Source of the DNA: an uncultured Collinsella sp.
Lineage (GTDB): Bacteria; Actinomycetota; Coriobacteriia; Coriobacteriales; Coriobacteriaceae
Direction of reading: 5' to 3'
NCBI GenBank assembly: GCA_900752215.1
Contig: CAADUO010000063.1
Location: forward strand, 1 to 64,000
Length of the DNA: 64,000 nucleotides
Shown here: one piece after another, positions 52,432 through 60,689 of the stretch
How positions within the stretch are numbered: position 1 is the first letter of the stretch
Layout: each line of letters opens with the position of its first letter
The notes under the pieces: generated by a model
Told to the model about the DNA's origin: nothing
What the model saw: only the letters and a program-made list of their open reading frames with translations
Databases searched by the model: none
Made by a program: the position numbers and the translations under genes

Positions 52432-53115
52432 ATGGCTTTTGAGCCCGCTCAACATAGCTTTATCACGCTCGAGGGCGTCGACGGTGCCGGCAAGTCCACG
52501 CAGGCGCGCCTGCTTGCCCGCGCGCTCGAACTCGCTGGTTACCAGGTTGTGAGCCTGCGCGAGCCGGGCGGTACCGCCATCAGCGAAAAGATCCGTGCTC
52601 TGCTACTCGACCCCGCCAACACGGCGATGGGCGACGCCTGCGAGCTGCTGCTCTACGAGGCAGCGCGTGCCCAGCTGGTGCACGAGGTCATCGCCCCCGC
52701 CCTTGCGGCCGGCAAGGTGGTCCTGTGCGACCGTTTCTACGATTCCACGACCTGCTATCAGGCGTTTGCCGATGGCCTCGACCGTCAGATGGTACGCGAT
52801 GCCAACAACCTGGCTGTCGCCGGTACGCATCCGGCGCTCACGCTCGTCTACCACATCACACCCGAGCAGGCGGCGCTACGCATGGCAGCCCGTGGCGCGG
52901 CAGATCGCATGGAGGCAAAAGGCATGGCCTTCCAAGAGCGCGTCTACCAGGGATTTTGCGCCATTGCCGCCGAGGAACCAAACCGCGTAAAGCTCATCGA
53001 CGCGACCGCGTCCATCGAGGACGTCTTCGCGCAGACGGTCGAGCAGGTTCGCGCCTACGGCCTCGACATTTCCCAGGACGCCGTCACCGCCGCGCTTGCC
53101 CAGGAGGCCGAGTAA
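52432..53115 (+). CDS. tmk: Thymidylate kinase
   Basis: A 227-residue kinase that converts dTMP to dTDP. The P-loop FITLEGVDGAGKSTQARLLA is at about 6-25. The DRFYDST segment (about 98), with the Arg that binds dTMP, and the AADRMEAKGMAFQERVY lid region are conserved. The lid lacks extra basic residues. It starts the operon tmk-holB-ricT and ends two bases before holB. GGAAGGGG precedes the start. Confidence 0.95.
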   Translation: MAFEPAQHSFITLEGVDGAGKSTQARLLARALELAGYQVVSLREPGGTAISEKIRALLLDPANTAMGDACELLLYEAARAQLVHEVIAPALAAGKVVLCDRFYDSTTCYQAFADGLDRQMVRDANNLAVAGTHPALTLVYHITPEQAALRMAARGAADRMEAKGMAFQERVYQGFCAIAAEEPNRVKLIDATASIEDVFAQTVEQVRAYGLDISQDAVTAALAQEAE

Positions 53116-53116
53116 C

Positions 53117-54244
53117 ATGGCCCCCGCTCAGGCAAGCCTGCTGGCCAAGCTCGACACCCAAGAGCGCGTGCGCGACTTTTTGACCAATGCCGTCGCCAGC
53201 GGTCGCGCATCGCACGCCTACCTGTTTTTGGGCGCGCCCGGCGCGGGCAAGCTCGACGCCGCGTGGGCGCTCGCCCAAGCCTTCCTGTGCGAGCAGGATG
53301 GCTGCGGCTCATGCGATAGCTGCGTGCGCGTCGCCCGCCATACGCACCCCGACGTGCACTATTACACGCCCGAGAGCGCCACGGGCTACCTCATCGCTCA
53401 GACCCGCGAGCTGCTCGATGACGTGCCTCTGGCGCCCATCCGTGCCAAGGCCAAGGTCTACATCATCGACCGTGCCGAGCAGCTGCGCGCCAACACCGCC
53501 AACGCACTGCTCAAAACGCTCGAGGAGCCGCCCGAGGGCGTTATGTTTATCTTGCTGGGCACCTCGGCAGACGTGATGTTGCCCACTATCGTGAGCCGCT
53601 GCCAGTGCGTGCCGTTTCGGCTGGTATCGCCCGCCGTCGCCGCGCAGGCCGTGAGCCGCGCCACCGGTCAGGACCCTGCGCGTTGCCGCATGGCCGTCGC
53701 CGTGGCGGGAAGCCCCACGCGTGGCATCGAGTTCCTCAAGAGCGCTGAGCGCCAGGACGCCCGCCGTCAGATGGTTCGCGCCATCGATTCGCTTATCGCC
53801 GCCGACGAGGCCGACGTGCTCAGCCGCGCCAAGTCGCTCATTGTCGCCGTCAAGGCACCGCTCGCCGAGGTCAAGTCCACACAGGAAAAGGTGCTCGAGC
53901 AAAACGCCGACTACCTGTCGCGTGGAGCATTGAAGCAGCTTGAGGACCGCAACAAGCGCGAACTCAACGCGCGCGAGCGTTCGGGTATCATGGAAGCGCT
54001 GGCGAGCGCGCGGACGCTCATGCGCGACGTGCTGCTGACGCTTCAGGACGAGGCAGCCGACGTGGTGAACGAAGACGTGCGCGACACGATCGGTCGGCTT
54101 GCCGCCGCGACCAATGTTGCGGGTGCCACCCAGGCGCTCGAGGCAGTCGCGACCGCCGAGCGCAACATCGCCAGAAACGTTACTCCCCAGCTGGCCATCG
54201 AGGTCATGCTGTTCGATATCAGGAAGGCACTGAAATGCCGTTAG
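53117..54244 (+). CDS. holB: DNA polymerase III delta' subunit
   Basis: A 375-residue AAA+ clamp-loader subunit. It starts with the ASHAYLFLGAPGAGKLDAAW nucleotide-loop region, modified from Walker A (GAPGAGK). The zinc-binding CSxxSC-type segment is CEQDGCGSCDSCVRVARHTH. The later VYIIDRAEQLRANTANALLK and TLEEPPEGVMFILLGTS motifs are characteristic. It forms the clamp-loading complex with tau/gamma and delta. Its ATG lies just after the tmk stop. It overlaps ricT by 10 bases. Confidence 0.93.
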   Translation: MAPAQASLLAKLDTQERVRDFLTNAVASGRASHAYLFLGAPGAGKLDAAWALAQAFLCEQDGCGSCDSCVRVARHTHPDVHYYTPESATGYLIAQTRELLDDVPLAPIRAKAKVYIIDRAEQLRANTANALLKTLEEPPEGVMFILLGTSADVMLPTIVSRCQCVPFRLVSPAVAAQAVSRATGQDPARCRMAVAVAGSPTRGIEFLKSAERQDARRQMVRAIDSLIAADEADVLSRAKSLIVAVKAPLAEVKSTQEKVLEQNADYLSRGALKQLEDRNKRELNARERSGIMEALASARTLMRDVLLTLQDEAADVVNEDVRDTIGRLAAATNVAGATQALEAVATAERNIARNVTPQLAIEVMLFDIRKALKCR

Positions 54245-55935
54245 TCGTACCCGTTAAGTTTACCTACGCCTCGCGCGACCTGTGGTTCGATCCGCAGGAT
54301 CTGGATATCCTCGAGGCCGATTATGCCATTTGCTCCACTGAGCGCGGAACCGAAATCGGCCTGGTCACTGCCGATCCCTTCGAGGTGCCGCAAGATGAGA
54401 TCGGTCAGCCGCTCAAGCCCGTGCTGCGCGTGGCGAGCGACATCGACCTGCAGCTTGCCGACGACTTGGCCATCCAGGGCGACGAGGCCATGGTCGACTT
54501 CCGCCGCTTGGTCAAGGAGCTCGACCTCGAGATGAAGCCGGTGGGCGTCGAGTACCTGTTTGGCGGCGAGAAGGCCGTGTTCTACTTTGCGGCCGAGGAG
54601 CGCGTCGATTTTCGCCAGCTCGTCAAGGATCTGTCCTCGACGCTGCACATTCGCGTCGACATGCGCCAGATCGGCGTGCGCGACGAGACCCGCCTGGTGG
54701 GCGGCTATGCCCAGTGCGGACAGGAGCTCTGCTGCACGCGCTTTGGCGGACAGTTTGAGCCCGTCTCGATTCGCATGGCAAAAGAGCAGGACCTGCCGCT
54801 CAACTCGTCCAAGATCAGTGGCGTGTGCGGCCGCCTGATGTGCTGCCTGCGCTACGAGTTCGAGGCGTACAAGGACTTTAAGAGCCGCGCGCCCAAAAAG
54901 AAGACGCTTATCGATACGCCGCTTGGCAAGGCGCGTATCCAGGAATATGACACGCCGCGCGAGCAGCTGGTGTTGCGCCTGGAGAACGGCAAAGTCTTTA
55001 AGGTCAACCTGGCTGACATGACCTGCTCTGAGGGCTGCAAAAAGAAGGCCGCCGAGCAGGGCTGCAACTGCCGCCCCGACTGCGTGACGCGCGATGTGCT
55101 CGAGCGTATCGAGTCGCCCGAGATGCGCTTGGCGCTTATGGAGCTCGACCGCGAGAATGGCGTCGACGTGGGCGATGGCCTGTCGAGCGCCGACCGTCTG
55201 GCGGGGACGACGATGCCCAAGCGCCGCCGTCGCGATGCGGACGCCGATGCCCGTGCCGGTCAGAGCCAGGGCGAGGGTCGCGGCCGCGGTAAGGGTCGCG
55301 GCAAGGCCGAGGCACCCGAGGCTGAGGAGGCTGCCGGTGGACGTCGCCGTCGCAAGCGCTCGGGTTCGGGCGATGTAGGCGAGGCCGCTCCCGCAGGCAA
55401 GAATTCCCCCCGCGAGCGCGAGGCTCAGCAGCCCCAGCAGCAAAACCGCGGCGGTGGCATGAATCCCACGCGCCGTCGCCGCCGCCATTTGTCGAGCGAG
55501 GAGCGCGAGGACGCCTTCCGCGCCGCAGCCGCTCGCGAAGCCGGTGCCGCCCCCAAGGGTGGTTCGGGTTCCGATACGCCTGCCGACAAGGGTGGCAAGC
55601 AGCGCAACGATGACGAGCGCGCCCCGCGTCCGCGTCGTCGCCATTCCTCGGGCACGCAGCAAAAGCCCTCGGTGCCCTCCGTGGCCGATCAGGTCTCGGA
55701 TGGCGAGGTCAAGGTCACGCACCGTCGCCCTGGAGATGGCGGAGGGGCGGCTGCCAAGGCCGCGCGCGGCGCTGCTCGCGACGAACGCGAGTCGCGCGAA
55801 GATCGTGGTGGCGAGGGTTCGGCCGACCAGGGCCAGAAGCGCCGTCGCCGTCGTCGTTCCCGCAAGCCGCGTCAAGATGGTGGCGAGGGCTCGACCCAAA
55901 ACTCGTCCGCACCGCAACCGCCCACCGGCGAATAG
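54235..55935 (+). CDS. ricT: PSP1/RicT (YaaT)-family protein with disordered basic tail
   Basis: A 566-residue protein. The conserved part (about 1-290) has the PSP1 C-terminal domain with Cys motifs GQELCCTRFGG, GVCGRLMCCLRYEFEAYKDF and a second cluster CSEGCKKKAAEQGCNCRPDC. RicT partners with RicA and RicF to stimulate RNase Y processing in Bacillus. The remaining about 260 residues are Arg/Gly/Ser/Ala-rich (KRRRRDADADARAGQSQGEG, RRRRRHLSSEEREDAF), probably disordered and RNA-binding. Typical RicT is about 270 residues. The ATG overlaps holB. The long tail is conserved in composition only. Confidence 0.9.
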   Translation: MPLVVPVKFTYASRDLWFDPQDLDILEADYAICSTERGTEIGLVTADPFEVPQDEIGQPLKPVLRVASDIDLQLADDLAIQGDEAMVDFRRLVKELDLEMKPVGVEYLFGGEKAVFYFAAEERVDFRQLVKDLSSTLHIRVDMRQIGVRDETRLVGGYAQCGQELCCTRFGGQFEPVSIRMAKEQDLPLNSSKISGVCGRLMCCLRYEFEAYKDFKSRAPKKKTLIDTPLGKARIQEYDTPREQLVLRLENGKVFKVNLADMTCSEGCKKKAAEQGCNCRPDCVTRDVLERIESPEMRLALMELDRENGVDVGDGLSSADRLAGTTMPKRRRRDADADARAGQSQGEGRGRGKGRGKAEAPEAEEAAGGRRRRKRSGSGDVGEAAPAGKNSPREREAQQPQQQNRGGGMNPTRRRRRHLSSEEREDAFRAAAAREAGAAPKGGSGSDTPADKGGKQRNDDERAPRPRRRHSSGTQQKPSVPSVADQVSDGEVKVTHRRPGDGGGAAAKAARGAARDERESREDRGGEGSADQGQKRRRRRRSRKPRQDGGEGSTQNSSAPQPPTGE

Positions 55936-55998
55936 CGCCCGCGAGCGGATTTAGCCCGCCTTGCCCCGAGCACATCGGGGTATCATAGCGCCGAATCA

Positions 55999-56034
55999 AC
56001 AACCCTCCCTGCGACCGAACGTAGGGAGGGTTGT
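55999..56034 (+). promoter_or_regulatory. Perfect hairpin covering the comF ribosome-binding site
   Basis: ACAACCCTCCCT / AGGGAGGGTTGT (55999-56010 with 56023-56034) with a 12-nt loop. The GGGAGGG in the right arm is the only Shine-Dalgarno for the TTG start four bases later. No T run. Confidence 0.7.
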
Positions 56035-56037
56035 GTC

Positions 56038-56844
56038 TTGAAGAGCCATCTGAACATATTGAGCTGTCTGCAGGGTGCCGACATCCTACCGTTTGCGGAT
56101 GAATTGCTACCGTTTGCCGAGCGGGCGGCGCACGAGGCGCTTGAGGCGTTGTCGCCCACGCGATGCGCCGGCTGCGAGCGCGCCGGTGCGCTTATTTGCC
56201 AAGACTGCCTGGCCGCGCTCGCGCTCATCGACCCGCGGCATAGCTGCACTCGATGCGGCGCCCCGTTTGGAGACTTGCTGTGCACCGAGTGCTCGGTCGA
56301 GGGTACGTCCTCGGCGATGGCCGAAGCTCTCGACCGGTGCCTGGCATGTGCCGTTTACACGCATCCGCTGCCGCGGATCATTAAAGCGTACAAAGACGCG
56401 GGCGAGCGACGCCTGGCGCCGTATCTGGCAGAGCTGCTATACGACACCGCCTTACATGCCCAGGTCGCGGCACCCGAACGCTTAGGCGGTGTGTTGTCCG
56501 GCGCCGATGCAGTGGTGTTTGTGCCCGCGACGGCGGCGGCGTTTCGGCGACGCGGCTTCGATCATATGGAAGCCATCGCGCGCCCATTTTGCGAGCTGTC
56601 GGGTGTTCCGCTGCTCGACGCCCTCGTTAAGTACGGCCATGGCGACCAGCGTGAACTCGGTCGTGAAGAGCGCCGTGAACGCGCCCGAGGCATGTACGAG
56701 ACCGTTGAGGACGTGCGGGGCCGCCGCCTGCTGCTTATCGACGACGTTATCACCACGGGTGCGACGATGGCAGTGGCTTCGGCGGAACTCAAGCGCGCCG
56801 GTGCCGCGGCCGTTGATGGCCTCGCTATCGCACGCGTTTGGTAG
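56038..56844 (+). CDS. comF: ComF-family phosphoribosyltransferase
   Basis: A 268-residue ComF-like protein. Its N-terminal zinc finger is CAGCERAGALICQDC and CTRCGAPF with LCTECS (about 42-90). The C-terminal PRTase fold has the PRPP-binding motif RLLLIDDVITTGATMAVA (about 230-248), preceded by VFVPATAAAFRRRGFDHMEA. ComF is needed for transformation in some bacteria, as a putative helicase partner during DNA uptake. Here the start is TTG. The gene lies directly upstream of a hypothetical gene with which it may share an operon. Confidence 0.88.
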   Translation: MKSHLNILSCLQGADILPFADELLPFAERAAHEALEALSPTRCAGCERAGALICQDCLAALALIDPRHSCTRCGAPFGDLLCTECSVEGTSSAMAEALDRCLACAVYTHPLPRIIKAYKDAGERRLAPYLAELLYDTALHAQVAAPERLGGVLSGADAVVFVPATAAAFRRRGFDHMEAIARPFCELSGVPLLDALVKYGHGDQRELGREERRERARGMYETVEDVRGRRLLLIDDVITTGATMAVASAELKRAGAAAVDGLAIARVW

Positions 56845-56855
56845 GGGTGATTCGT

Positions 56856-57965
56856 GTGGCGGTAACAATCAGGCAGTGTGACAAACCGACAAAAGAGCAG
56901 CTAGCGGCTTCCGTGATCCTGACGGGCGCCTCGGCGTTGCGTATGATGCGCGCCGAGCGCCGGCAGATGGGCTACGTCGGCTGGAAGGACCTTGAGCCCG
57001 AGGAGGAGCGCCGCGTGCTGTGTGCGTCATCGCCTTCGACCGAGGATATTTATCTTTCCGACCTGGTTCGAATTGGAGCCAAAAGCGGCGAGGTGCAAGA
57101 AGATCTGTGCTTGCTGGTGGGATCTGCGGTGCAGCGCCGCCGCATGCCTGGCGTGGACTGGTCCGTGTGCTCCGGGTTGCCTGCCGGCTCGATTCTAGAG
57201 GTGGAACCGGGGGTGTACAGTCTATCTCCCGAGGCCCTTTGTGTTGCCGTTGCGCGCGAGGTCGGCTGCATCCAGGCATTTGCCCTGGCTCAGGAGCTGT
57301 GCTCTAAGATTTCGCTGAGTGACCGCGGGAAGTATCTACCTCCCTATACCTCGCCTGTTGCGAATAGGCTTGCAAAGGACAAGGACCAACCGGCAGACGT
57401 GGGCTACTTTGAAGTCGAGCCAGTGCTGACGCCCGATCGCCTGGCAGATTACCTTGCGGCATGCAAGGGGAGTGCGGCCAAACAGCTGCTGCGCCTGTGT
57501 CCCTACCTGTCAGAAAACCTGCTCTCGCCCATGGAGTGCATCATGCTCGCTCTGTTTTCGCTTCCGTTTTCCTATGGCGGATTTGCCTGCGGTCCCTTTA
57601 AGACCGACTACAAGATCGAGTTCGATGACCGCGCGCAGGCAATCTCGGGGTTGCCACATGCAGTTTGCGATGCGTATCAGGAAGCAGCCCGGTTTGACCT
57701 GGAACACAACGGTGAGCTGGGCCATTCCTCCCGGAGGGGACGTATTCATGATGAAAAACGCAACACGGGTTTGATTACTATGGGAATCGAGGTCGCGACG
57801 GTCAACAACGAAATGCTCTGCGACATGGAAGCGATGGAAGCGCTCGCATGGCGCATTTACCAACGCATGGGTAAGCGATATCAGAATCGTGTAGAGGCTC
57901 GTCGAAAGAGGCAAGATGCTCTGCTGAATACGCTCCGAGCGTGCTTTGGGCTCAAGCCGGCGTAA
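56856..57965 (+). CDS. Uncharacterised protein with possible Vsr/DUF559-like nuclease fold
   Basis: A 369-residue protein not assignable by name. Near residues 280-320 is a pattern that resembles Vsr/DUF559 endonucleases: ARFDLEHNGELGHSS, then DEKRNTGLITMGIEVATVN (acidic E, H, D and R spaced as in PD-(D/E)XK-like enzymes). The first 200 residues contain LRMMRAERRQMGYVGW and no familiar domain. The start GTG follows AGGGGTGAT; TTG at 56838 is alternative. Proximity to comF hints at a link with DNA handling. I rate the fold call as tentative. No membrane segment is visible. Confidence 0.6.
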   Translation: MAVTIRQCDKPTKEQLAASVILTGASALRMMRAERRQMGYVGWKDLEPEEERRVLCASSPSTEDIYLSDLVRIGAKSGEVQEDLCLLVGSAVQRRRMPGVDWSVCSGLPAGSILEVEPGVYSLSPEALCVAVAREVGCIQAFALAQELCSKISLSDRGKYLPPYTSPVANRLAKDKDQPADVGYFEVEPVLTPDRLADYLAACKGSAAKQLLRLCPYLSENLLSPMECIMLALFSLPFSYGGFACGPFKTDYKIEFDDRAQAISGLPHAVCDAYQEAARFDLEHNGELGHSSRRGRIHDEKRNTGLITMGIEVATVNNEMLCDMEAMEALAWRIYQRMGKRYQNRVEARRKRQDALLNTLRACFGLKPA

Positions 57966-57999
57966 AACTATGGCTTTATAGGGGGTTTGTTATATGCTC

Positions 58000-58216
58000 T
58001 GTGCAAAAAACGGCAAATATGAGTACTGTTACTAGATTAGTGACAGGAAAAACAGAGAAACCTGAGCCGAAAATCTGGATTCAGTGAAGAGATAATAAAC
58101 GAATGTGGAATATCTTGGCGCCAAGCGGGCTGTACGGAACTCAAAAAGGGCTCGTGGGGCGGAAAAACGCTGCTACTAAATTGGTAGCAGTACTCATATT
58201 TGCCGTTTTTTGCACA
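58000..58216. mobile_element. 217-bp MITE-like element with long terminal inverted repeats
   Basis: Terminal arms begin TGTGCAAAAAACGGCAAATA and mirror it at the right end. The outer 35 nt match at 33 positions, and similarity continues to about 47 nt (58000-58046 with 58170-58216). It has no gene inside; it contains a CTTGGCGCCAAG palindrome at 58114. I find no clear target duplication. The surrounding 57966-58697 gap has no other gene besides the following lipoprotein's leader. Confidence 0.8.
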
Positions 58217-58217
58217 C

Positions 58218-58265
58218 GGCACCCTGAGACGGGTGCCCCGGAGCTCCCCGTAGGGGAGCTCCGGG
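58218..58265. terminator. Two GC hairpins after the MITE-like unit
   Basis: GGCACCC/GGGTGCC (58218-58224 with 58231-58237), then perfect 13-bp CCCGGAGCTCCCC/GGGGAGCTCCGGG (58237-58249 with 58253-58265). No T run. Confidence 0.65.
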
Positions 58266-58337
58266 CTTCATGGGGGCACGAATAGTCCGCTCCGACCTGC
58301 AAAATCTGTGCTCACGGTGCGAATGACGCCCCTAACC

Positions 58338-58366
58338 TTAAACTTTAGCTTGAACTTAGCTATAAT
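58338..58366 (+). promoter_or_regulatory. Strong sigma-70-type promoter
   Basis: -35 TTAAAC (58338-58343), 17-bp spacer and perfect -10 TATAAT (58361-58366). It is the best promoter in the window and drives a long leader of about 325 nt to the lipoprotein start. Confidence 0.85.
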
Positions 58367-58697
58367 GCGCTACGTTCCTGCCAGGCTGTGGTTGCGGACG
58401 GACAAAATGTCCATCCTAGTCCAAGACAGACGCGGTCAAAGGGATCCACGTAAGCGACCGCGTGCGCGCGGCGCGATCATGGCGCGTCCTAGATGTAAGC
58501 CGCACCGTCCGTTCTACTTTCTTTGGGGCAATACCGCCTCGCGGGCGAGCGGGCCAGTCGTGAAGGTGGCTACGGCCTCCCGAGCAAACACCCCGGTGCG
58601 CAAGTGTGGGGTCAAATACCAGGTCAGCTGGTGGGAACAACCCGTTATTCCGCGCAACGCACGGATTGTATACGACACAGAAGGCAGGGTAGTGGAC

Positions 58698-59708
58698 ATG
58701 GTGAGGGGCAGCTTGATGCACGCGGCTCGGTTAGGTGCTGGGACCGCGGCGGTCATTGCCGTATTGGGTTTGAGCGGATGCGCGTTCAACCCACTGTCTA
58801 CGTTCACGACACCCACGATTGACCAGATCGAGCGCGAGACCGTTACCCCTACGGTGTCGGACGATGCCCTGGTCACTCCCGGTACCCTGACGGTTGCCCT
58901 CGATACCTCCGATGCCCCGCAGGCCATGCAGGGCGCCGATGGCAACCTCACGGGCTACGCAGTTGACGCTGCCCGCGCCCTTGCAAGCCGTATGGGCCTT
59001 AAGGTTGCCTTCGTCGATGCGTCTTCTGCCGATTCCGTGCTTGGCGACAAAAAGGCCGACATCTTCATTGGCGACATCAATTCCACGGATGGTGATATCA
59101 GCACGCTTGGTACTTGCCTGTACGACGCTGCGGCAGTGTTCGGAAAGACGAGCGACGGCGAGTCGCTGAGCGTTTCCACCGAAACGCTTAACACCGCTAC
59201 CCTGGGCGTTCAGACCTCCTCGGCCTCGCAGGAAGCGCTCGCCAAGCAGAGCATCACGGCCAATCAAAAGACCTTCTCCAACATCAACGAGTGCTTTGAG
59301 GCGCTCGAGTCCGGCGAGATCGACTACGTGATTTGCGACTCCACGGCCGGCGGCTACCTTGCGCGCCTGATGAGCCAGATCTCTTACGTCGGCGCGCTCG
59401 AGACGCCCTCGACGCTCGGCGTCGCGGGCCTCGCGGCCAACGATGAGCTATGCCGTGCCGTGAGCGATGCCCTCGACGGTATCACGGTCGATGGCACGCT
59501 CGAGGCGGTCCACTCCGTCTGGTACGGTACGATGCCCTATGACCTCACCACCAAGACGGTCTCGGGCGCCGACGTGCAGTCGACCGACACCGGATCCAGC
59601 GAGTCCGCATCCTCCGATTCGAGCAGCGAGGGTGCAAACTCCGAGGACAAATCGTCCAGCCAGGAAGCCACCATCACCGACGACGACATTAACAAACTCA
59701 ATAGCTAG
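58698..59708 (+). CDS. Solute-binding lipoprotein (bacterial extracellular family 3-like)
   Basis: A 336-residue exported lipoprotein. Lipobox LSGC (Cys about residue 28) follows a hydrophobic signal GAGTAAVIAVLGLSG. The body shows a periplasmic-binding fold: GTLTVALDTSDAPQAM, NLTGYAVDAARALASRMGLK and KADIFIGDINSTDGD, like amino-acid-binding proteins (SBP_bac_3). The C-terminus is Ser/Glu-rich. No ABC permease or ATPase genes are adjacent. ATG 58698 lies after AAGGCAGGG; ATG 58716 is an alternative. The reading frame upstream stays open but is not protein-like. Confidence 0.82.
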   Translation: MVRGSLMHAARLGAGTAAVIAVLGLSGCAFNPLSTFTTPTIDQIERETVTPTVSDDALVTPGTLTVALDTSDAPQAMQGADGNLTGYAVDAARALASRMGLKVAFVDASSADSVLGDKKADIFIGDINSTDGDISTLGTCLYDAAAVFGKTSDGESLSVSTETLNTATLGVQTSSASQEALAKQSITANQKTFSNINECFEALESGEIDYVICDSTAGGYLARLMSQISYVGALETPSTLGVAGLAANDELCRAVSDALDGITVDGTLEAVHSVWYGTMPYDLTTKTVSGADVQSTDTGSSESASSDSSSEGANSEDKSSSQEATITDDDINKLNS

Positions 59709-59774
59709 TTATTGCTAGGGGTGGCGTCTCCCATGCGCTAGGAGAGAGGCCTCTTCACGGTTTCAACACGCATT

Positions 59775-59808
59775 GCCGGGCTTTCCCAACAGGGGGGCCC
59801 GGCTTTTT
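59775..59808 (+). terminator. Terminator after the lipoprotein gene
   Basis: GCCGGGC / GCCCGGC (59775-59781 with 59797-59803) and TTTTT. The rest of the 317-bp gap to hpf shows no gene. Confidence 0.85.
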
Positions 59809-60025
59809 CGTTTCCATAAAACCAGCAGGTCAAATACGTTTTTTAGGTGCAAAACCAAAGTCGCCGTTGCTCTCCCATAGCGCACTTTGCCACGGAAAAG
59901 TGCGAGACTTCGGTATGCGGTATCAAGCAATCGTTATTCGGGTCTTTGGGAATTCGGGTGATTAAATGCACGGCAATGGGTACATAGCCAGTACAGTAAG
60001 TCCCCGAGGCAGATTGGAGCCACGT

Positions 60026-60610
60026 ATGGATATCAAGGTTTCTGGACGCAAGACGACGGTAACCGATGCTCTGCGTGCGCATGTGGATGAGAAGATCGGC
60101 GAGGCGCTCAAGGTTTTCGATATCGAGCCCATGACAGTCGACGTCGTGCTTCGTTATGAGAAGAACCCCTCGAACCCCAACCCGGCAATCGTCGAGGTCA
60201 CGGTTCGTGTCCGCGGTTCGGTGATTCGCGTTGCCGAGCACGGCGCAGATATGTATGCCGCCATCGATCTCTCCGCCGATAAGGTCACCCGCCAGCTGCG
60301 CAAGTTCAAGACCAAGGTCGTGGATAACCGCCAGGGTGGTGCCAGCGCCGCGGATGTTGCGCCGGTCGAGCGCGTCGAGGATCTGGCCGACCTGCTGCTG
60401 CCCGAGGAGGACGACGACCTGCTCGTCCGCGAGAAGGTCATCGATGTCACCCCGATGACCGAGGAGCAGGCGCTGGTGCAGACCGATTTGCTGGGCCACG
60501 ACTTCTACGTGTTCGAGAACGCGACGACCGGTCTCATCAATGTGGTGTATCACCGTAAGAATGGTGGATATGGCATCATCAAGCCCCGCATCGAAACACT
60601 TGACGAGTAA
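60026..60610 (+). CDS. hpf: Ribosome hibernation promoting factor, long form
   Basis: A 194-residue long HPF. The N-terminal S30AE domain (1-100) has KVSGRKTTVTDALRAHVDEK and HGADMYAAIDLSADKVTRQL, and the C-terminal dimerisation domain (about 140-194) has EEQALVQTDLLGHDFYVF and VVYHRKNGGYGII. The two-domain form lets 70S ribosomes pair as 100S dimers in stationary phase. GGAGCC precedes the start. It is a single gene with a strong terminator, typical for a stress-induced factor. A clear promoter could not be fixed. Confidence 0.95.
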   Translation: MDIKVSGRKTTVTDALRAHVDEKIGEALKVFDIEPMTVDVVLRYEKNPSNPNPAIVEVTVRVRGSVIRVAEHGADMYAAIDLSADKVTRQLRKFKTKVVDNRQGGASAADVAPVERVEDLADLLLPEEDDDLLVREKVIDVTPMTEEQALVQTDLLGHDFYVFENATTGLINVVYHRKNGGYGIIKPRIETLDE

Positions 60611-60639
60611 AATACGTTAACTTGCATGAGTTAACGGTT

Positions 60640-60671
60640 GGCGGCCATCCCATGCGGGTGGCCGCCTTTTT
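60640..60671 (+). terminator. Terminator after hpf
   Basis: GGCGGCCA / TGGCCGCC (60640-60647 with 60659-60666) with TTTTT. Confidence 0.9.
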
Positions 60672-60689
60672 ACGTAAGGAGTCGCTTTG

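Noticed and set aside
58308..58697. N-terminal extension of the lipoprotein
   Set aside because: It precedes a signal peptide and lipobox, which should be at the start; I read it as leader RNA.
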